This document shows positions 41,318-53,639 of a stretch of DNA of 64,000 bases, in pieces (within the stretch, counting starts at the first letter, position 1; the number at the start of each line of letters is the position of its first letter). The position numbers were made by a program, and so were the translations under genes. The DNA is from Perognathus longimembris pacificus (Eukaryota; Chordata; Mammalia; Rodentia; Heteromyidae): NCBI RefSeq assembly GCF_023159225.1, contig NC_063161.1, positions 4,528,274-4,592,273 of the forward strand, in the 5' to 3' direction. Under the pieces are notes generated by a model that saw only the letters and a list, made by a program, of their open reading frames with translations, was not told the DNA's origin and made no database searches.

Positions 41318-41515
41318 CTGGGGATCGAACTCGGGGCCTTTCACTCTCACTTGGCTTTTTCACTCAAGGCTGCCACTCTACCACTGAGCCATAGCTTCAC
41401 ATCTCAATTTCTAGTGGTTAATTAGAAATAAGAGCCTCATGGACTTTTGCTGCTGGAACTGGCTTTGAACCACAATCCTCAGACCTCAGCCTCCTGCGTA
41501 GCTAGGATTACTGGA
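41318..41515 (-). mobile_element. Type B SINE
   Basis: Reverse composite. A 42-bp unit (CTGGAAGCCAGTCCCTGAT and following) is duplicated at its right edge. Confidence 0.75.
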
Positions 41516-42892
41516 AGCCAGTCCCTGATGAGTTTTGAGATTTTATATCTTCTGGAAGCCAGTCCCTGATCACACATCTTTTTGGAAACGTTGTCTCCTA
41601 GTCTGTGGATTCTTTTCATTTATTTAACCAAGTCTTCTAGAGGACAGAGCAGTCACTAGGAACTCCATTTCCTTCTAGAAGTTATTTGGCTTACACATCC
41701 AAGTCTATTATGTTTATTAATTCAGAGAGATGCATTAATGTTAAGATGGGATCTTACCCAGGCAAGATCCTGTTGCCCAGGCTGCCCTTCAGTTCCTGTG
41801 CTCAAGCCATTCCTCTGCCTCAGCCTCCTAGAGAGCCGGAACTATAAGCAAGTACCACAGCTCCGGGATCTCAAGTTTTTATATGGCTGTGCATGTGTGA
41901 GTTAGAGTTGACTTTAAATTTATCTTTTTTCCTGAGAATGTCCAATTGCAGGAGCATGACTGATACAAAGACTTCACTCTTTCCCCTAAAGTACCTTGAG
42001 ATCTATATGGAAACCAACCAAACTGGTGTGCTAACCCACACTTGGCCCTCAAGAATTCATTAAAATTTTAACTGTCTTGTGCCAACTTGTATGGCAGCCA
42101 TCTCCTGCTGTACTCTGCCAGTGATGGAAACTTCCAGGACTTAGTCCTCTTTTTCCCAATTATTTTATCTTCTTGGCAGTATTGGGGTTTGAATGCAGGA
42201 CCCTGAACTTGGTAGGCTGGCACTCTACCGTGTGAGCCTTATTCCATCTACATTAGTTATTTTTTTTTTTGGGTTAGGATCACCTGTTTCTCCCTGTCCC
42301 TCCCATACCACAGGACCACAAAGTGTGCCACCACACCAGGTTTATTGTTGTAATAGGGGTGCCCTCAAACCCCAATCCTCATAAGCTTTGTTTCGTACCT
42401 AGCTGGGATCAATCACAGTGTTTCCCACCATACTGGTCTCTGCCTTCTTTTTTATCTATTTTCTTGGGTCTCCATTTTATCATTAAGCTAGTTAAGCATA
42501 TGAGAGAAATGACAAGGATGGATAACTAAGTATACCCATGCTCCTCCATCAAGTAAACAGTGCCACCCTCGATGGCTCTTTCTCAGTTCCCCCTTGGGAA
42601 TTTCCAGAGCAGAGTGTGCGTCAGCCTCTGCCCTCATATGACATAATCTAAGGTTTCAGGCCCAAATAATAAGTGGGGCCGTAGGCCTGCCATTCCAGCA
42701 GGAAGGACATGGCGAGGCCTTAGGAGCTGCTGGGTGCTCTGTGTAAGGCTACACCTGGTCTCCAATGGACCCAAGTACAGAGCTTCCACCCAATAGGAGC
42801 CCTGTCACGTGGTGGAAGCAATGTATTCCTCTGGAAGGTAGCAACTTGCCCTACCTTGGAAAAGCTGGATTCGAGGCCATATGCCCCAGCGA

Positions 42893-42893
42893 C

Positions 42894-42937
<44 letters not shown>

Positions 42938-43162
42938 TTGTGCTGGTTCCAGGGCTTGAACTCAGGGCCCGGGCACTGTCCCTTAGCTTTTTCACTCAAG
43001 GCCGCCACTCTACCACTTGAGTCACAGCTCCAGCTTCTTGCTGGTTAATTGGAGATAAGAGTCTTCAGACTCTTCCTGCCAGGACTGGCTTTGAACCACG
43101 ACCCTCGGATCTCAGCCTCCTGAGCAGCGATGATTACAGGCAGGAGCCACCAGCACTGGGCC
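42893..43162 (-). mobile_element. Type B SINE with ATT repeat tail
   Basis: Reverse composite (42940-43162). The tail side has become a TTA/ATT microsatellite (42893-42937). Confidence 0.8.
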
Positions 43163-44100
43163 CTCGGAGGCCTTCTGGTCCTCTCTTCCACGTTCCACGT
43201 TCTTTCCACGTCCCCATTGCTGCTGCTAGCTGCCGCCCGTCCACCTGAGCAAGGTCTGTGCTCTGGGAAGCGGCTGGCTGGGCGGAGGGAGCCCAGTCAT
43301 CACCCTTGGCTCCAAAATCCAATTTCCTTCCACTGCAGTCCAACCACTTCAGGTCACAGTTTCCAGTGGCTCCACACCCTGCATCGGAAACCCTTTCCTT
43401 CCAGCCGTGGCATTCAAAGGCTGGGATCCCGCCCCAAGGCACCCGTAGACTTCTTGGTAGACTCAGAACTTTTTGCCTCAAGGAACCTGCTAGACAAACT
43501 GACAAGAGAAAAATCACTTCAGATGGGTGTGCAGCTTTACACCCGTAATCCTACCTCTTGGGAGGGTTGAAACCCGAGGACTCAGGTTTGAAATCTGTCA
43601 AACCTGCCCCGGGGCACTAGATACGTCTCTGTCAATCACTAGCCGGTGTCAGGAAAGGAGGGGCAACCTGTCACCCCAGCTTTGCGGAGCCCTAAATGGA
43701 AGTACACATTAGTCTAGGCAAGAACTCAAGTCCCTATTGTAAAGATAACAAAAGCAAAAGAAAGCGGGAAGGTGTGGCTCATGTGGTAGAGTGAGGTCCT
43801 GAGTTCCAAATAGAGCAAGGCAGGGGTGGGGGGGCGGGGGGGGGACACCCCAATGTGACCACTGGATTTCCACTCAGGGCTTGGGGCGAGAACAGGACCG
43901 GAAGGCGATCAGCTGGACGGGGCCCACCAGTCGGTGGGTGCGCCCTGCCCCGCCCTGGACGGCTCTGCCAGGCGCCCTCTGGAAGGACGCGGACCCAGCC
44001 TCCCGCGGGCGAGGGTGACGGAGCACACACCGAGCGTCCGCCTCGCAGCTCTGGGAGGCTCGGAAAGCGGCGGCGTGGCCTACCCGGGGCTCGGGCTCCC

Positions 44101-44300
44101 GCGCGTGCGCCTGCGGCGTCAGGGGCGGGGCTGGGGCCTCAGCGCCGGCCGCGGGCGTGGCGGTGGGCGTGGCGGTGGGCGTGGCGGTGGGCGGGGCCTT
44201 CCGCCGCCCCTTCGGTCTCCTAGGTCTCCCGGAGGCGGCAACCGCTCCGCTCCGAGTCGGCTCTTCCCGGTTGGCGGGGCGCGCGGAACCGCGGTTCTCT
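44101..44300 (+). promoter_or_regulatory. ARFGAP3: ARFGAP3 core promoter region (TATA-less)
   Basis: It lies inside the CpG island, just before the first coding exon. It shows an NRF1-like GCGCGTGCGC (44101-44110), a GC box GGGGCGGGGC (44122-44131) and three tandem 12-mers GGGCGTGGCGGT (44153-44188) running into GGGCGGGGCC. These are Sp/KLF-type sites. No TATA box is visible. The exact transcription start is not determined by sequence, but must lie before 44308. Confidence 0.65.
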
Positions 44301-44307
44301 GGCGACC

Positions 44308-44376
44308 ATGGGGGACCCCAGCAAGCAGGACATCCTGGCCATCTTCAAGCGCCTCCGCTCGGTGCCCACCAACAAG
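44308..44376 (+). CDS. ARFGAP3: ARFGAP3 coding exon 1 (residues 1-23)
   Basis: This exon encodes MGDPSKQDILAIFKRLRSVP then TNK, matching the family N-terminus. The start context GCGACCATGG is a strong Kozak match. It ends in phase 0 at a GTAACG donor. The exon lies inside the CpG island. Confidence 0.97.
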
Positions 44377-45496
44377 GTAACGGCCGCCAGGGGCGTGTCC
44401 GGCCTGCCCGGCGCGGCCGAGCCCCGGGGCGGCTCCGGCGGCGGGCGCCCGTGGCCGGGCCGGGAGGAGGAGGAGCCGCCCGCCAGTGACACGTCGCACT
44501 GTGGGGCCGCGGCGGCCGGGCCTCGGCGGGGGCCCCCGCGGCCGCCGCTCCGGGCCTGCGCCCCAGCGGGGCGGCGGGGCGCACAACCCGGGCGCCCGGG
44601 GCTCCCGTCAGACCCCCTGGGGCTCCGGCGGGGGGCGGGGGCGGGGGCGGGCGGGGAGGCCCGGGTCCTGGGGCCCGGCCTCGGGGGTCGAAGCCGACAC
44701 CCCGGGGCACCTGGAGGGGGAGCAGACACTGGGTGGTCGGGAGGGCTGGGGGCGAGCATCGGGGCTGGGCGCCCAGGCCACCCCCCCCCACCGCTCCCGT
44801 GAGCGAGTGTGGGGCGGACACACGGGGGTGGGGGTGGGGGCACCCGGCCCCGGGGCAGCGGACCCCGGGCCAGACCGGCCAGCTCCGCTCCCCGCCGCGG
44901 ACCCCGCCCCTCGGCCCCCTCCTCGGGGTGGGGGTGAGCTACCTGTTGGAGCCTGGTTGGTTCCCTCTGTCCCAGGTGGCAGCCTCAGTTTCCCCGTCTC
45001 CCGACAGGGGTGACTCACCCGCCCCCCGAACTTTGACAGCTTGGTGTGGTGATGATGCTCACTCCGGATGGCCGCGTGGCGTGGAACCTGAGGGGGCAAA
45101 GGGCTGCCGGGTCACCGTGGACCGGACCGGCCCCGCCGGGCCTCACCGCCACCTCCGGAGGGAACATCTGTCAGGGCGGGCGCGTGGAAATGCCACTCCA
45201 CGCCACCCCTGGAAAGTTGGATTCAAGCTGATTTAAGCTGAACCCTGGAGGGAGGGAGCTGTTGCCCAGGGTGATTTCATGGGATGTCTCCAGAAACTCT
45301 TGAGTGCCCATTCTTTGCCATTTTCATCATTTTGAAGTTCAGATTTCTCGGCTTACAGTCCATTGTGTAACTGGATCTACAGTTAGCAGGTGGAAACTTT
45401 ATCTCAGAGCAACACGTATTTTGTTTAAGTTCAAGTCATTTTGTTTAATTAAGCCCATCGAAGGACAGTGTCCCTTTAGTGTATGTGTGTGTGTGT

Positions 45497-45609
45497 GTTC
45501 AGGTACTGGGGTTTGAATTCAGGGCCCTGGGCTCTGCTCCTTAGTTTTTTCCCCTTCAAGCTGTTCTTTCTACCATTTGAACCACAGCTCCATTTCTGGC
45601 TCTTTGTTT

Positions 45610-45666
<57 letters not shown>

Positions 45667-46010
45667 TTATTTGGAGATAAGATTCTTAAAGGGCTGGGAA
45701 TGTGCTTAGTGGTAGAGTGCTTGCAGTAGAGTGCTTGCCTAGCATGAACAAAGCCCTGGGTTCGATTCCTCAGCACCATATATATAGAAAAAGCCAGAAG
45801 CGGGCACTGTGGCTCAAGTGGCAGAGTGCTAGCCTTGAGAAAAAAGAAGCCAGGGACAGTGCTCAGGCCCAGGACTGGCAAAAAAAAAAAAAAAAAAGGA
45901 ATCTCTTAGACTTTACTGCCAGGGCTGGCTTTGAACCACAATCCTCAGCTCTCAGCCTCCTGAGTGGCTAGGATTACAGGAGTGAACCACCAGTGCCTGG
46001 CTTAGGTGTC
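45497..46010 (-). mobile_element. Type B SINE split by TG repeat and type A SINE
   Basis: tRNA-like part 45497-45605, TG repeat 45613-45658, then type A copy 45691-45898, then 7SL-like part 45899-46010. Confidence 0.8.
45691..45898 (+). mobile_element. Type A SINE nested in type B SINE
   Basis: Forward copy with a small internal duplication in the head (GTAGAGTGCTTGC twice) and a shortened tail monomer. Confidence 0.85.
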
Positions 46011-46089
46011 CCTTTTAAATAAGAAATCAATACCCTTATACCAAGAGACACTTTGGAGGGATGTATATGGGCTTTAAAAAAAAAACCTT

Positions 46090-46250
46090 AGAATTATTAC
46101 TCCCAACTCTGCTACTTTCTAGCTATGTCACCCTGAAGCAGATTAATTCTGCCTAATTTAATCGTCTGAAATTAGGGGTGTGAAATGGATTTAACTCAAA
46201 GGACTATTGTGAGAATCAAGGGAGATGGCCCAAGAAGAACTCCTTCTACA
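46090..46250 (+). repeat. MIR
   Basis: CTAGCTATGTCACCCTGAAG and GTGAGAATCAAGGGAGATGG, a diverged MIR core. Confidence 0.6.
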
Positions 46251-46345
46251 AATGGCAGATATTGTTTTCATTATGAAGTGAGGAACAGTGCTGTGTTTCA
46301 TAATCTGTAATATGATTTTAAATCACTGTTCACAAAACATTTCCT

Positions 46346-46547
46346 GGGGCTGGGAATGTGGCCTCGTGGTAGAGTGCTTGCCTTGTATACATGAAGCCCT
46401 GGGTTCGATTCCCCAGCACCACATATATAGAAAAGGCCGGAAGTGGCGCTGTGGCTCACGTGGCAGAGTGCTAGCCTTGAGCAAGAAGAAGCCAGGGACA
46501 GTGCTCAGGCCCTGAGTCCAAGCCCCAGGACTGGCAAACAAAACAAA
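46346..46547 (+). mobile_element. Young type A SINE with 13-bp duplication
   Basis: AAAACATTTCCTG is found at 46334-46346 and 46548-46560. Confidence 0.92.
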
Positions 46548-46782
46548 AAAACATTTCCTGATATTTCCCAGGAAATTGCTCTACTTCTTGATCATTGGCT
46601 TGAGACCATTTGATTAGATTTGAACAAAGATTTGAACAAAGATTTGATTGATTTGAACAAAGATGAAAAGTAGTTTAATGGTCTGTAAACTTGGGCAACA
46701 ACAAGCCCTTAAAATTTTGTTTTTACATTTAAAAAAATGAGTTGTACGAAAAAATGCTAAGAAAAGAGGTTAAAGAAAAACA

Positions 46783-46985
46783 ACCCAGTGGCTTATACCT
46801 GTAATCCAGGCTACTCAGGAGGCTGAGATCTAAGGATCACAGTTTGAAGCCAGCATCAGTAAGAAAGTCTGTGAGTCCCTTACCATCAATTTATCACACA
46901 AAAAAGCCACAAGTGGCAATGTGGCTCAAGTGGTAGAGCGCTAGCCTTGAGCAAAAGGAGCTCAGGGAAAGCACCTGGGATTGGG
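46783..46985 (+). mobile_element. Type B SINE
   Basis: Forward composite, followed by a second tRNA-like unit (46995-47080) and a GT/CA run. Confidence 0.75.
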
Positions 46986-48220
46986 GGGTGGGGGGAAGTA
47001 AGCCCAAAGTAGAGTTGTGTCTCAAGCAGTAGAATGCTAGCCTTGAGTGGAAAAAGCTAAGAGTACCTAGGGCCCCCCTCTCCCTCGCAAGTGTGTGTGT
47101 GTGTGTGTACACACACACACAAAAAAAAAACCCTGCTACAACAAGGTTACAATTCACAGGGTCAGGTTTCTGAACTTGGTTGCTACAATGTGCCTACTTG
47201 GTTCAGCACCTACAATGTGTTAACCTAGTAGGAAGCACAGGGCATGTATGCTGCCATTTACAGGGGCCTGGATGCCGACCTTGGGCTGTGCGCTGGTGTT
47301 CTTTGCTGTGGGGCACTGAGGGGTGAAGAGGGGAGGAATAGAGGCCAGGGGCTCCCACTGCCCCCCTCCACAGCCACGACGCTTCACTAAGTCACTGCTC
47401 TCTCCAGAATGGAATGGAGAGGAGCTACATGGGGTTTCTTTTGGTTCTTTTGTTGTTGTTTCACTGGACGTGGGGCTTGAACTCTGGGCCTGGGCACGGT
47501 CCTGAGCGCTTCAGCTCAAGGCTAGGGCTCTACCACTCAAGCCACAGGTAAGAGTCTCACGGACTTTCCTTCCCAGACTGCCTTTGAACCAGACTGGCTT
47601 TGAACTGTAGCCCTCAGAGTGTTGCATGTTGTTTACTGAGAGGTTCCAGGATCGATGAGATAAAGAATAAAACCCATATCCATCCAGCAGACACTCGCTG
47701 ACCGTTTTCTTATTGGGCCTGTGCTGGCTCCGTTCTAGTAGAAAAAGAAAAAGGTGACAGGAAAAGACCCCCACCCCCACCCCCAGGAGCTCCCGGGGCT
47801 CGGGCGGGCAGGGGGTCCTTTGCTTGCGATGAGCTGGGCTTGAGTCCTCTACGTGACAGAGGGACAGCCGGGCAAGGCGTATTTCCTGGTCGAGCTCCCA
47901 CGTGATCTCAGAGCTGTGATCAGGACCGGGGCGGGGGCAGGGGCAGGAGTGGCCGGGTCGGCCCCAGTGTGTCCCAAGCTGAAGTCACAGAGTACTATGC
48001 AAATCCGACCATGTCAGTAACAGCACCAGTGCATTTTATTCAATGTACATTATTACTATCCTAAAACAAACTGCTATTTGAGAGTTTTAAGAAACCTAGC
48101 TGAGGGATTTTCTAGCCACCGAAGTTGCCGATGTGCAGGCTTCGTAGCCTCCACGCCGGTTGCGTCTGCAGCCTATCCGATGACCCATCCGCTAATACAT
48201 CTCACTTTGTTTTTATGTAG

Positions 48221-48340
<120 letters not shown>

Positions 48341-49340
48341 TAGGTGCCTTCCCTTTGGGGGCCGGGATGGGGAGCCCAGGGGGGCGGGACTTCCTGTAGC
48401 TCACCCCTGCCCTCGGCCCACACTGTTGGATTTGATATGAAGGGAATGTCCGGGCGGCTCACGTCTAAGCCCTGGGAAATGAGGGAGATCTCACAGGACA
48501 CCCCGTGATGTGAAGGCAGGAGGCATGACTGCGGGCTTGGGGGCGCACCCTCTCCCCTTCTCATCAAGCAGGTCGGGGGGGCAGAGAGGTGCCGCTGAGG
48601 GGGACCCGCGCTGGCCTCGGCCTGGCAGGAGTCCTGGCATGGGTGTCAGCCCTCCAGCTCCCAAGGACACGCCAAGGGCAAAGCCTGCGCGAGGGAGTCC
48701 TTGTGGACTGTGTGCGGCGCTGTCCTCCCGTCTGTAGGTGAGGACGCGGCTGCTTTGGCTCTCTGCTGAGTGAACTGCCTCGCACTAGTGACACAGCGGC
48801 CACAGCCTGTAGGGGCCTTGGTGGGCATTGCAGAAAGACGCCCCCCCAGTGGCGGGGGGTGGGGTGGTGGAAAGTGCCCATTGCGAGGGAACTTGGTGGA
48901 AATAAGAGCCAAAGGATCCCAGGCCGGCGTGGGGCCCGGAAGTGGGGCTCAGAGGCCCAGCTAGGCTGGCCCAGCCGCCTCCGCCCTCGCCTGGGCCCCT
49001 TCCACATCCGTGGCCCTCCAGCACGGACACCGCCACCTTGTGCGCATCTATTTCCTGCTTGCACTCCCCCCCACACACACACCGGGAAGGAACCGGTTAG
49101 GCAGGCTATTAAAAATTATGGCAGGCAATTCCATTTTTTATATTATGACTTGGGGGGAATATTGACAGAATGGGGTTGCCGTCAAAGAGCATTTGTGTCT
49201 ATATGATAAAAATCAATTGCGAGACATTTGTATTACTGTGTAAAAACCATATAATAATGATCATTACAACATGGCTTTAGATTTTGATAATTTAACGATT
49301 TTAGATATCTACCTGTGGGTAATTGTTAAGAAAAGAGGAG

Positions 49341-49546
49341 GGGCTGGGAATATGGCCTAGTGGCAAGAGTGCTTGCCTCGTATACATGAGGCCCTAGGTT
49401 TGATTCCTCAGCACCACATACATAGAAAAGGCCAGAAGTGGTGCTGTGGCTCAAGTGGCAGAGTGCTAGCCTTGAGCAAAAAAGAAGCCAGGGACAGTGC
49501 TCAGGCCCTAAGTTCACGGCCTAGGACTGGCCAAAAAAAAGAAAAA
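49341..49546 (+). mobile_element. Young type A SINE with 13-bp duplication
   Basis: AAGAAAAGAGGAG flanks it (49328-49340 and 49547-49559). Confidence 0.92.
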
Positions 49547-49904
49547 AAGAAAAGAGGAGATGGGTACACCTGCAGTCCCAAATGCTTGGGAGGTGAGAAA
49601 GATCCAGAAGGTTGTGGTTCAGGCTAACCAGGCTAGCATTTTAAAGTAAAAAAAAAAGTAAAAAAAAAAAAGGTTGTGGGATGTGGCTCAAGTGGTAAAG
49701 CACCTATCTAGCAAGTGTGTGGCCCCGTGTTCCAACAAACCCCAGCTCAGGCAAAAAGAAAGGAAAAAGGAAGTATTCTTCCTTGCTTCCGAGTATCTGT
49801 CATTTCCCCCTTTTCATTCTCGTCTTAGTCCCTGGACCCAGGATGTCCTCATTACAGTACCCTTTCCTGTCTCTTTCAATGTGAAGGGGTTGAGGTGCCA
49901 GGGA

Positions 49905-50415
49905 AATTTCATTTATTTATTTATCCCATTTTTTTCTACGGTGGTAAAATACACATACAATTTACCATCCTAGCCTTTGTTAAGTACACAGTCCAGGGTT
50001 GTTAAGTACATTCCTGCTACCTTTCATCTCCACAGCTCTTTGTCCTGTAAAATTGTGACCACTGTTGTGCCTTCTCCCTGATGTCCCTGCTGTAGGGGTG
50101 TCGTTTGAGTGCAGGTGTGACGTATTTGTCATTTGCCACTGGCTTCCTTCACCTAGCATTCTGTCCTCAAGGTTGATCTGTGTGTGCCATGGGTCAGAAG
50201 TTCCTTCCTAGGCCGGGTACTATTCCTTTATAGGAGCACCACGCCCTGCCCATTCCTCCTCCACGCGCACTGGCTCCGTGCACAGGTGAGCTGCTGTGCA
50301 CAGCTGTGTACACTTTTCCACATGGGCTACAAAGGCCTCTTTGAGAACACTTCCAGACTCCTTTGGGCCCATACTCAGAAGTGCGATTGCTGGATCAGGT
50401 GGCAATTATACTAAT
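49905..50415 (-). mobile_element. Ancient L1 3' end
   Basis: Reverse of the old mammalian L1M 3' region (GGTGGTAAAATACACATACA, CCTCAAGGTTGATC, AGAAGTGCGATTGCTGGATC). Confidence 0.8.
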
Positions 50416-50621
50416 TGTGTTTGTGTTTATGCCTGTACTGGGGCTGGAACTCGGGGCCTAGGTGCTGTCCTTTAGCTTTATCACAGAAGGCGGCTTTTTA
50501 ATTGGAGATAAGAGTCTCACCACGGACTCTTCTGCCCAGACTGGCTTTGAACTGTGATCCTCACATCTTAGCCTCGTAAGCGCTAGGATTACGGGTATGA
50601 GCTACGGGCACCTGGCTCAGA

Positions 50622-50690
50622 TGTGTGTGTGCGTGTGTGTGTGTGTGCGTGTGTGCGTGTGTGTGTGCGTGTGTGTGTGCGCGTGTGCAC
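50622..50690. repeat. (GT)n/(GC) microsatellite
   Basis: Alternating GT with scattered GC units. Confidence 0.97.
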
Positions 50691-51225
50691 TGTTCCCTCC
50701 AGGCAGGTGGTTAGCCGCTCTGGCCTGGGCCACCCCCCACCCAGAGCAGACGATGGGTGGACCGGAGGCAGCGCGCGCTGTGCCGTGCTCCTCCCCACGT
50801 CCCCACGGCGGCGCCCCTCCTATCACACGGCCCTGCGCCGCACATCCAGGAACTGAGCCCTTCCGGGCGTCTCTCTCACCAGGGAAGGGCCGGCCCAGAG
50901 CTGGAGAAGGCCGCACAGCAGGACCCGTTCAGAGCGGCGCGGGGTTAACCGCCAACCCTTCCAAAGTCAGACAAATATAACGATGAAGCACATGCTTATA
51001 AACGATTCAAAAACAACAATGGAAGATCTGTGTGTAACCAGAGGGCAGCGCGGTGGATGCGGCAGGAAAAAGGCCAGGGCGAAAGGGGCGCAGCATGAGC
51101 TGCCACATGGCGGCGAAGGCGCTCATGTTTGGTTTTTTTTTCCCTCTAGTACTGGACCTTGAACTCTGGACCTCACACTATCAGTTTTCTTGCTCAGGGC
51201 TGGTGTTCTACCAGTTGAGCCACAT

Positions 51226-51419
51226 TTAGGCCAGTCCTGGGGCTTGAACTCACAGCCTGAGCACTGTCCCTGGCATCTTCTTGCTCAAGACTAGCACTCT
51301 ACCACTTGAGCCACAGCGCCACTTCTGGCTTTTTCTATATATGTGGTGCTGAGGAATCGAACCCAGGGCTTCATGCATGCTAGGCAGGCACTCTACCACT
51401 CAGCCACATTCCCAGCCCC
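51226..51419 (-). mobile_element. Type A SINE
   Basis: Reverse copy beside a tRNA-like fragment (51140-51225), directly before an L1-like 3' end. Confidence 0.85.
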
Positions 51420-51420
51420 A

Positions 51421-52030
51421 GTTAGGCATTTTTTAAATTAAATTTTATTGACAAGGTGGTGTACAGAGGGGTTACAGTTACATAATAAGGTACATTTCTT
51501 GTCATATTTGTTACACCCTCCTTCATTTTCTTTCCTTTCCCTAGTTCAGATAAGCATATATACAATATCCAGTGTACCAAAATAATATACAGTGACCACA
51601 TGGGGTATACCACAGGAAATTCACCTAGTACGTAAAACCTAACGACAACGATAAACTCCTCCTGTTTCCATCTCTTGGAGTTCATTTTGCTTAGCCTCAT
51701 CTTATATAATCATATGTACGTAGCAGCTGAGCTCTTGTGAACCTCTGATAGGTCTATCCTAGACCTTTTTATGCTTATTGAGTAATTGTTTGGTTTTAGA
51801 GACATAATGTAAAGTCGCTGACCCAAACATGGAAATGCCATTTGGAAAGAAGTTTGTTGTTTTACAGTACATGATCTCTACTCTTCTCCACCCCCACCCC
51901 CCCACTCAACAACTGCATATCAGGGAGACCATGCGCCTTTGTTCTCGGTGCTCTAGGCTTGTCTCGCTCTACATTATTTGCTCAAGATCTGACCATTTCC
52001 CTGCAAATGCATTTAGGCATTTTTTACTGA
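51421..52030 (-). mobile_element. L1-like 3' end, lineage family
   Basis: It starts with a T-rich tail complement and shares TACAGAGGGGTTACAGTTAC with the short piece at 2646-2770. Probably a lineage-specific L1 3' UTR; no coding part is seen. Confidence 0.55.
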
Positions 52031-52449
52031 TTAAAAAACGTACAAAATGAGCTGGGTGTAGAGGTACAGGCCTGTAATCCCTGCACATGGAGAACCATTA
52101 GTTCAAGGTCAGTGTGGGCTACCTAGTGAGGTTCTATTTCAAAAAAGAAGAAGAAGAGAAGGGGGGTGGGGGGAAGGACATTACAGGCCTGGCTTAGGCA
52201 CAGCACACGAGTAATAGTGACGGGTGCCCCCCCCCCCAGCTTGGTGAAGCTGTAGCATCCCTGAGGAAGCAGCAGAGGACAGCAGCCCATTGGCTGCCCA
52301 CCCAGTGTCGCCACCCCAAAGCCCTCCCCTTCCTGTGGACAGGGAGCCCTTGAGGATCCTACAGCCCAGGCCTGTTGTTTGCAAACGTCCTCCGTGGCCT
52401 GCGGCGGGGGAAAGAGGGGCCGGCCCTTAGAAGTGTTCTCTCTGTCTAG

Positions 52450-52522
52450 ATCCACCGAGCTGGATTCCAACTGGTCTTGGTTCCAGCTGCGCTGCATGCA
52501 AGTGGGCGGGAATGCCAATGCG
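52450..52522 (+). CDS. ARFGAP3: ARFGAP3 coding exon 3
   Basis: This exon encodes the end of R63 and residues 64-87, [20 protein letters not shown] then NANA. It continues the ArfGAP fold (the WSWFQL and MQVGGN blocks). 73 nt, ending in phase 0, with acceptor TCTGTCTAG and donor GTAAGT. Confidence 0.96.
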
Positions 52523-53639
52523 GTAAGTCCTCTCAGACTCCGCCCTCCTCCTCCCTTCCTCCCTTTCCCCCTTCACCCTCCTCTCTTCCTCCTCCCTAGC
52601 CCTCTTCCCTTCCCTTTTCCTCCTCATCTCCCCCTGCTCCCCATCAGCCCTGTGAGCTTGGGGCCCATGGCCAAGGGCACAGCCTGTCTTAGCGCCACAT
52701 CTGAGTAAATGGCCCCGAAACCACGGCGCACCTGCTACGCGCCAAGCGCCAGGCCGAGTGCTGGGCACGGGTAGCCAGCAGACCCGGCCTGTGGAAGTCA
52801 GCGCAGAGCTAAGGAACCGAGAAGGTCAGAGCAAAGCAGAGGATACAGAGGAGCCTGCTGAGTTCACAGTGTCAGGATGAGCGCGTGCTTACAGCCAGAG
52901 AAGAGTGCACTTCCATTAGCACTTCACTCACTGTGTCTACACGTTCTTCAAGCGCCACACATATTACATATTAACTTAGAAGCTTGCCACTTTCCCCATG
53001 AGCATAACTGTTTGATGAGCTGAGAACGAGAACCTGCGTGGATTAGATTGGCGTCAGGTCACCGTGCAGGTTTCCAGAAGCCTGGCTAAGACGCAGGTTC
53101 TGTGATTCCTGCTACGCGCGTCCTCTAGATGACCACACGTTTCCCCTCCCACCCCACCCCCCACTGTAAGATGCGCCTTAACTCTGCTCATGAAGGAGTA
53201 GCAGCCAACAAGGTAAAGGCTAGCAGGGCTCCTGACTAGCTTGTCCAAAAAAACCTGATTTTATCAAACCCAAATAGAAATCGATGATGGTCATGAACGA
53301 AGAGTAGTCCCAGATAGAGTTCCCAAAGCCACCTCCGGAATGGCGGAGGTGGCGGGGGGAGGGGGACGGGGGAGGGGGGCGGCGGCGGTGGCTGGTGGCT
53401 GTGGGTGCCTCTGCCTCATTCTAGAGCGCAGGCCTCCTGTCTAGCTTTATAGTCCCAGTTACATTTAGGGAGGGCATTCCTTTTTCACATTGCAAGTTGT
53501 ACTTTAGTACTATTTAGTATGCATGCACATGTGTGCACCAGTCCTAGGGCTTGACCCACAGCGTGAACGCTGTCCCTGAGCTTTTTGTGCCCAAAGCTGG
53601 CGCTCTACCCCTTGAGCCACACTTCCACATTGGTTTTTT

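Larger units (their letters stand above)
35981..43869. other. PACSIN2-ARFGAP3 intergenic region
   Basis: About 8 kb. 35981-37060 is GC-rich with no recognised element apart from C/G runs. 37070-37087 is an A-run followed by AATAAA at 37108. 37285-37440 is a reverse MIR. 37680-41140 is a decayed L1 with SINEs inserted. 41318-41515 and 42940-43162 are composite SINEs, 41760-41870 is a B1-like fragment, and 42893-42937 is an ATT repeat. A 19-bp direct repeat lies at 41511-41529 and 41552-41570. No gene was recognised. Confidence 0.75.
43870..45200. promoter_or_regulatory. ARFGAP3: CpG island over ARFGAP3 exon 1
   Basis: About 1.3 kb with very high GC and frequent CpG, in sharp contrast to the repeat-rich DNA on both sides. 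It spans the proximal promoter, exon 1 and the start of intron 1, as expected for a broadly expressed gene. Long frames on both strands inside it are a by-product of base composition. Confidence 0.85.
44377..48220 (+). other. ARFGAP3: ARFGAP3 intron 1
   Basis: 3.8 kb. It begins as CpG island, then becomes repeat-rich: a type B SINE (45497-46010) holding a TG repeat and a type A SINE, a MIR (about 46090-46250), a type A SINE (46346-46547), a type B SINE (46783-46985) and another at 47468-47620. A 12-bp GATTTGAACAAA repeat is at 46617-46661. An octamer ATGCAAAT lies at 47997-48004, 220 bp before exon 2. Confidence 0.85.

Noticed and set aside
44220..45236. Several 150-200-codon frames on both strands of the CpG island
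   Set aside because: Stop codons are rare at this GC content. None resembles a protein, and exon 1 of ARFGAP3 explains the coding signal.
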